DNA from: Sophora flavescens
Lineage: Eukaryota; Streptophyta; Magnoliopsida; Fabales; Fabaceae
Assembly: GCA_030762895.1 (NCBI GenBank)
Contig: CM061067.1
Span: 171,242,518 to 171,306,517 of the forward strand
Direction: 5' to 3'
DNA length: 64,000 bases
Of this stretch, positions 58,919 to 64,000 are shown piece by piece (the first letter of the stretch is position 1; each line of letters opens with the position of its first letter). The position numbers were made by a program, and so were the translations under genes. The notes below the pieces were generated by a model. The model searched no databases, was not told the origin of the DNA, and saw only the letters and a list, made by a program, of their open reading frames with translations.

Positions 58919-61900
58919 TGTAACACCCTCCCTTGGGCATTACTTTCTTATCTCGTTTTAAAATAAAATTAAAAGATAATTTGCTGGTGCTTTCGGAAAA
59001 TAATATATATATATAAGTACATAAGTATTTGAAATTGGGTATAAAATTTTTTCTTTTTGTCATGACTCCACTCCTAAGCCATAATCAACACAGAAACTTA
59101 CTATCATAGCTTGGCAAGCCTAATTACTTTAAAGGATATACTTAAATACAAGATAGTAGTTTTACAAAAATTTCGACAGAGTCTCCTCTGTAATTCGAAC
59201 ATTCCAAATAAAATAACACCTGTTAAAATGATTACAGTTTCACTCCAGAATTCTAGCTACACTAAATTCAACCAGGCATCAATACATAAAAATAATAGTT
59301 ATAGCCATAAGCTTTACAAAACCAAAAGAAATAGCTTAGATTTTCATTTAAAAGATAGGCTCTTCGAGCTATAGACATTCTATTCTAACTCCGAGCTATA
59401 GACATTCTATTCTAAAATAAAGGCTCTCTAAGCCAAACTCGTACATACGATCAAAATAATCTAAGTCTTAACCCTAAGCTGGTCGTTCTAAGAGTTATTC
59501 CGCAAGTAATACCTCATTAAGCAACTATATCTAAGTCTCGGAGTGACTTAGACAGACTCCTCTGCACCATCTGTGATAGAGTACCCAAGGTACAATATCG
59601 AACTTAGAAGAATCCTGAAATATGTGTGTAAGGGTGAGACGCCAATATATGGTTTTAACCCAATAACTAAATACTCGACACCACATAACACATATACATT
59701 TACCACACAAGCATTTATAAGCTAATAGTTTATCAGTGGGTTTAACACCCCAAACATCATCCATAAATTTATGCATGACACTTCTATTCATCATCTAATT
59801 TTCGTCCTAATCTCATGAGATATCCCAACATCATATGAGTTGATCAGACTCCAAAGCCACACTGGCTAACTTGGCACTATGCCAATAGGTCCGCGACCTC
59901 TTCCCATCTTGAAAACAACAAAGGCATACACAGCCAGGCACTCACAAGGCCAACACATTGCTAATGTCCACAATCAGTGGCTCCACCATTAGCAAGTAAG
60001 ATGGGGATCCCAAAGTCCTCCAAGGCACAATGAGATATGCATATCGTAATTACCTCAGCCGCCGGTAATTAATGCATTAAACCACAAATCGCAGGCACGT
60101 CTGCCACATGCATGCAAAACACTTTGTTTTGTTCTTTTCTTTGTGCTCAATCTTTCTCTTGCCGAAGCTCAAAATGGCTTACGACTCACATAGTTTTAAA
60201 ACACTTTTTAAAACTTTCATCACAACACAGGACCTCACTGTCCATAAAACTTTCATCAAAACATAGGACCTCACTGTCCATAAAACATTTATCAAAACAT
60301 AGGACCTTAATGTCCATAAAACATTTATCAAAACATAGGACCTCACAGTCAGGAGTGCTCAATCGCGACACCTCCCGACCGGTGCACCAATCGTAGGTTC
60401 GTGGCACTAGAAACATCTTCAATGTTTCAACACAAGATACCTCATGTATACAATTCATCACAAGTATACTTCATGTATACAATATAGGCCCTCAAAGTCC
60501 AAATGACTGAGTCCATCACAACACAGAACCTTAGTACCCCGACGTCTCGGTTACTAAGTTCCACACCACTATTAACACAAAATCAGTTTTGCTTTCATAA
60601 ATTCTTTTTCCAAAAATTGGAAATTCATTAATAAAATCCTTAAATAATAAAACTTGGTTTTCACAAATATGAGTCACGTGAGGTTTTCACTTCCTTAAAA
60701 TATGTACTGCCATTTCAAAATACTTTCATTCTATACTTTTCCAAATCTATCATCATACTTTTCCAAATCAATCATCAATTATCACTTTTAAAGCTTCTCA
60801 AACCAATACTTAACTTTTTCCAATGAAAACACTTTCTAAAATCATCTTGACTTCTTTTCAACAATTAATTTCATAAAATAACTTTGTATAGTATTACAAA
60901 CTTTATTACATAAAAATTAGCAGTACTTAAACATTTTCACAATTTCGCTCTTATTGTGACTCGAGTTATCTTTACACTAATAAATTATCATCATCAAAAC
61001 TCCTTAAATTTCCAAAATAATACTTTTCACCACTATTATATTCCAACGTTTCCCATAAAACATTGAATATAATTTACACAGCTTATTAAAGCTTTTATCT
61101 GATTAGTCGGTTGTGCACTGACCACAGTCAGGCTTCTCAAACAACACTCACAAGCAACATTCAACAACAAACCACTAGACAGATCATGTACCATAGCAAT
61201 ATCATATTCAAATAAATAATTCAAAACAGATCAAACACTGATACTCAGATATACAACATAACATATATAAACCACATAATCAGATAACCACAACCACATC
61301 AATTATACAGAATACACAACAAGCAAATGGTCACAAGCAAATGGTTATTGAGAAAAATCCATCAGGCAAGCTCCCCTTACCTCTTGAAGACTCGAACTAA
61401 ATAATCTCCCGAACTCGATTCGATTCCTCTTCGTCAGTGTAAATCAGCTAACTTCGTAGTTTCCTTCAAACGAATTGCAACCAAAATAAATCAAATCAAA
61501 CAACAACACACTTAAATCAATGGGGGTTAGGGTTCGGCTTTACCCCATTTTCTAGGTTAGGAAACTTAAAATTTGATTAACTTAGGGATTAATGATCCAT
61601 AAGTTACTTAAGCATGATTAATCACTTTAACCATGATTATGAACCAAGAACATGAACTAAAACTCATCTAGTTCCATGAACTAGGGTTTCGGCCAAGGCT
61701 GAGTTTGGAGTTAGAAATCTCTAAAATTTCTAAACTCTTGGATTTAATCAACATACAAAACCTAGAGTTAGATTCAAGTGTTACAAACAACTTTTGAATC
61801 ATAAAACCAACAAGTGCTCATACCTAGGGTTTCGATTTTTGAAGAATCAAATAGGCTCAAATTAGATTTTTGATCTTCTATATACTTGAATACAAGAACT

Positions 61901-63332
61901 ATCAAGATATAATCATGAATCAAGACATGAAAATGAAACAAAACCTAAGAACACAATTTTGACCTAGGTTCGGCCCAGTCCAGAAATTAGGGAAAGAAAT
62001 TTCACATGATATTAGGCTTCTAGATGATGAAAATGGAGATGATTATAAGATCATAGCAATTGGTTTCATGTCAAAATGATTTTTCTAGAATTAGTTATGA
62101 ATTTTTCAATCTAGCTTCAAGAACTTTAAACAAATGAAGAACATGTTGATCAAAGGCATAAACTCAAGAATCTTTTGAAGAGAAAAGCTTAGAATAGCAA
62201 GATTAAGAGAGACCACCTCTTGATGATCAAAGAAAATGATGATTTGGATGATGTTCTTCAATGATTTCTCATGGTGTTCTTGAGAACTTAAGGGAGAAGA
62301 TGAACCAAGTTAGGGTTTCAGAACAGTTTCGGTATTTTGGGTATATCGCTCAACATACTTATCCGTTTTGGATGATCTTTATGTCGTTGGAAAGAAGAGA
62401 GAAATATGAACAACTTTCATGTTGAAAGTTTTCCGAGATTCAAAATAGAAACTGATCAGAATGGCTCTGCAAAATCGGACGAGTTATGAACTCTTTGGAG
62501 CAAGAATCATGAATTTGGAACAAAAATGACTTAAGGAAGGAAATATCCTATTTAAATGAAGAAGCAACCAGCTTATTGAAGAAGAAACAAATGCTTAATG
62601 AAGAAGGAGTCAAAACTTGGAGAAGAAGGAATCAAAACTTGTTTAAGAAGGATTCAAAACTTAATGAAGAAGAAGTCAAAACTTGATGGAGAAGAATTCA
62701 AATACTTAATGGAGAAGAATTCAAATACTTGGAGAAAAAGAAATGTTGGAGCCGTGTGGATTGGCAAGAGTTTTGGGTCAATTTGTCAAATGGCATTTTG
62801 TAGGAATTGTCATAAAAAGACAAGGGTATTTTGGTCATTTCATAACAAAACTAAATGTTGCCATAAATGTGCTATTATTGCCATTTATGATAGGATAGAC
62901 TTGTCATGAATGTTAGTCAAGTTGGTCAATCCAATGTCTCTGCTACTTTGCCGACTTCCCGATCCATCTGACTCAGGCTCTGCCTAGAGACATCTTGTCG
63001 TATAGGCCCGCAACAAACATAATATGTTAAATTTTTTTCCAAAATTTTCAAAACTCCCAGTATCATAGTAAATATGATAAAAATATTTTTCATCTCGTTA
63101 ACGATTCAAAATTAGATCTTCCGAGCGAGAAACTTTTCATCGGTGGCACAAAAACAGCAGACCGGCTTCCGTCTGAGTTTTCAACCAAAAACTTCCCTGT
63201 AACCTTATAAAAATAAGTATAACAGGGAAATGACCTTGGTTTATCCAAAATCATTTTATAAGTCTCAGATAAAAATATATATTTATATATTTATCATCGA
63301 TATTACGAAACAGCGAAAATCGGGGTGTTACA
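58919..63332 (-). mobile_element. 3' LTR of a Tekay-like Ty3/gypsy element (4.4 kb)
   Basis: On the minus strand it starts TGTAACACCCCGATTTTCGC (63332) and ends GGGTGTTACA (58919). It is homologous to the LTRs at 7315-11819 and 31215-34983 over its length, including TCTTGAAGAGGTAAGGGGAG near 61375-61392. Upstream (63333 onward) lies a polypurine tract, so this is the 3' LTR and the body lies to the right, outside the window. It is inserted in LINE ORF2. CATAA at 58914-58918 is the expected target duplication, but the other side is not visible. Confidence 0.8.
60205..60350. repeat. 36-bp tandem array, four units, inside the LTR
   Basis: Units share ATCAAAACATAGGACCTCAC and TGTCCATAAAAC with an exact 36-base period from 60241. 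No matching array is present in the corresponding part of the LTR at 31215-34983. Confidence 0.8.
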
Positions 63333-64000
63333 TTACTACCCCTCTTAAAAAAATTTCGTCCTCGAAATTTCGTAGCTTATAACTAAACTGGATGTTGTAA
63401 TCATACCTTAACTCTAAAATCTTGCTTTGTATTCTCATCATTTCATTCCTTTTATCTCTAACACTATAACAGAATCAATTCTTATGCCATTCTATTTATC
63501 CTCGAGACTTTTCACTACCGCATTCTCTCCACTATCTTGATATTTAATCTTAGTCTATTACACTTTAAAGAACAAAACCAATGCTTAATCTCTTCATTTA
63601 ACTTTCTCAATACAAATCCATTAGGAAAAACTTTCTCTAATATCTAACTTTCACAGCTAACATCAAAACTAATACTATTTTTACCATAACATCAATTAAC
63701 CTTCTACTCAAGAGATGCAATCATAGTCTTAGTCCAATTGACTTAGTCTACTCTTCTAGTCATATCAAATTCACACTTTTCTAGTTTCAAATCAAAACGT
63801 CATAACATTCCTAAGTTGCACATGATAAACTTTGCTCCAAGAACCTAAGAAATTCAATCTTATTGAAATTGAATCTTACCACATCCATCATAATTTATTC
63901 TCTTATTAATTCCACTTGAATCTTTTGCCTACTTCAATTTCATATCCTTTAATTGCCTTTCCTTTTCAATTTGATTCTCAATCCCCGTTAGTATCCCTGG
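63333..64000 (-). mobile_element. Internal 3' region and PPT of the Tekay-like element
   Basis: The minus strand ends TTTTAAGAGGGGTAGTAA just before the LTR, preceded by TTTCGAGGACGAAAT, a phrase common between pol and the 3' LTR in plant chromoviruses. The remaining sequence to 64000 has no open frame and reads as the 3' untranslated part. Confidence 0.65.

Overview
The window is nuclear DNA of a flowering plant, most likely a papilionoid legume. It is AT-rich, the host genes have plant-type introns, and almost everything else is plant transposable elements (Tat/Ogre and Tekay-like LTR elements, L1-type LINEs, a tRNA-derived SINE, MITEs). The species call is inferred from element style and from the closeness of the kinase gene to legume sequences I remember; no search was run. 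There are no operons, rRNA genes, tRNA genes or CRISPR arrays.

Layout: (1) 1-3.8 kb: intergenic DNA with a Mutator-type foldback MITE (9-bp TSD), a SINE with a 15-bp TSD and a small MITE. (2) 3.8-13.45 kb, minus strand: a ten-exon inositol-tetrakisphosphate 1-kinase (ITPK) gene. Intron 3 holds a 4.5-kb solo LTR with a 5-bp TSD, and two exons each appear to lack one base. (3) 14.0-17.6 kb: a decayed tandem repeat (about 210-240 bp period) split by a non-autonomous copia-like element. (4) 17.6-29.6 kb, minus strand: a complete 12-kb Ogre/Tat-type element with about 2-kb LTRs, AATAT TSD, PBS and PPT. It keeps a broken DUF7745-like ORF1, lacks recognisable gag-pol, and has several tandem arrays in its 3' half. 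(5) 31.2-35.0 kb: a second Tekay-like LTR. (6) 36.9-43.0 kb: a LINE 3' fragment, then a full-length L1-type LINE (minus) with a 16-bp TSD whose reverse transcriptase core is missing through an in-frame deletion. (7) 43-46.3 kb: foldback MITEs and a 150-bp direct repeat. (8) 46.3-53.3 kb, minus strand: a young 7.06-kb Tat-type element with TGCTC TSD and tRNA-Lys PBS. In the gag position it carries an intron-free N-terminal half of an NRT1/PTR (NPF) transporter, followed by a scrap resembling a subtilase propeptide, and an antisense coiled-coil ORF. (9) 53.9-54.6 kb, minus strand: a single-exon type I (AGL62-like) MADS gene with one premature TAG. (10) 55.6-58.9 kb, plus strand: a second LINE, cut at 58,919 by a Tekay-like element whose 3' LTR (58,919-63,332, minus) and internal edge run off the right end.

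Only the ITPK and MADS loci look like host genes, and both carry lesions in this sequence. The most notable object is the gene-carrying Tat element at 46,276-53,337.
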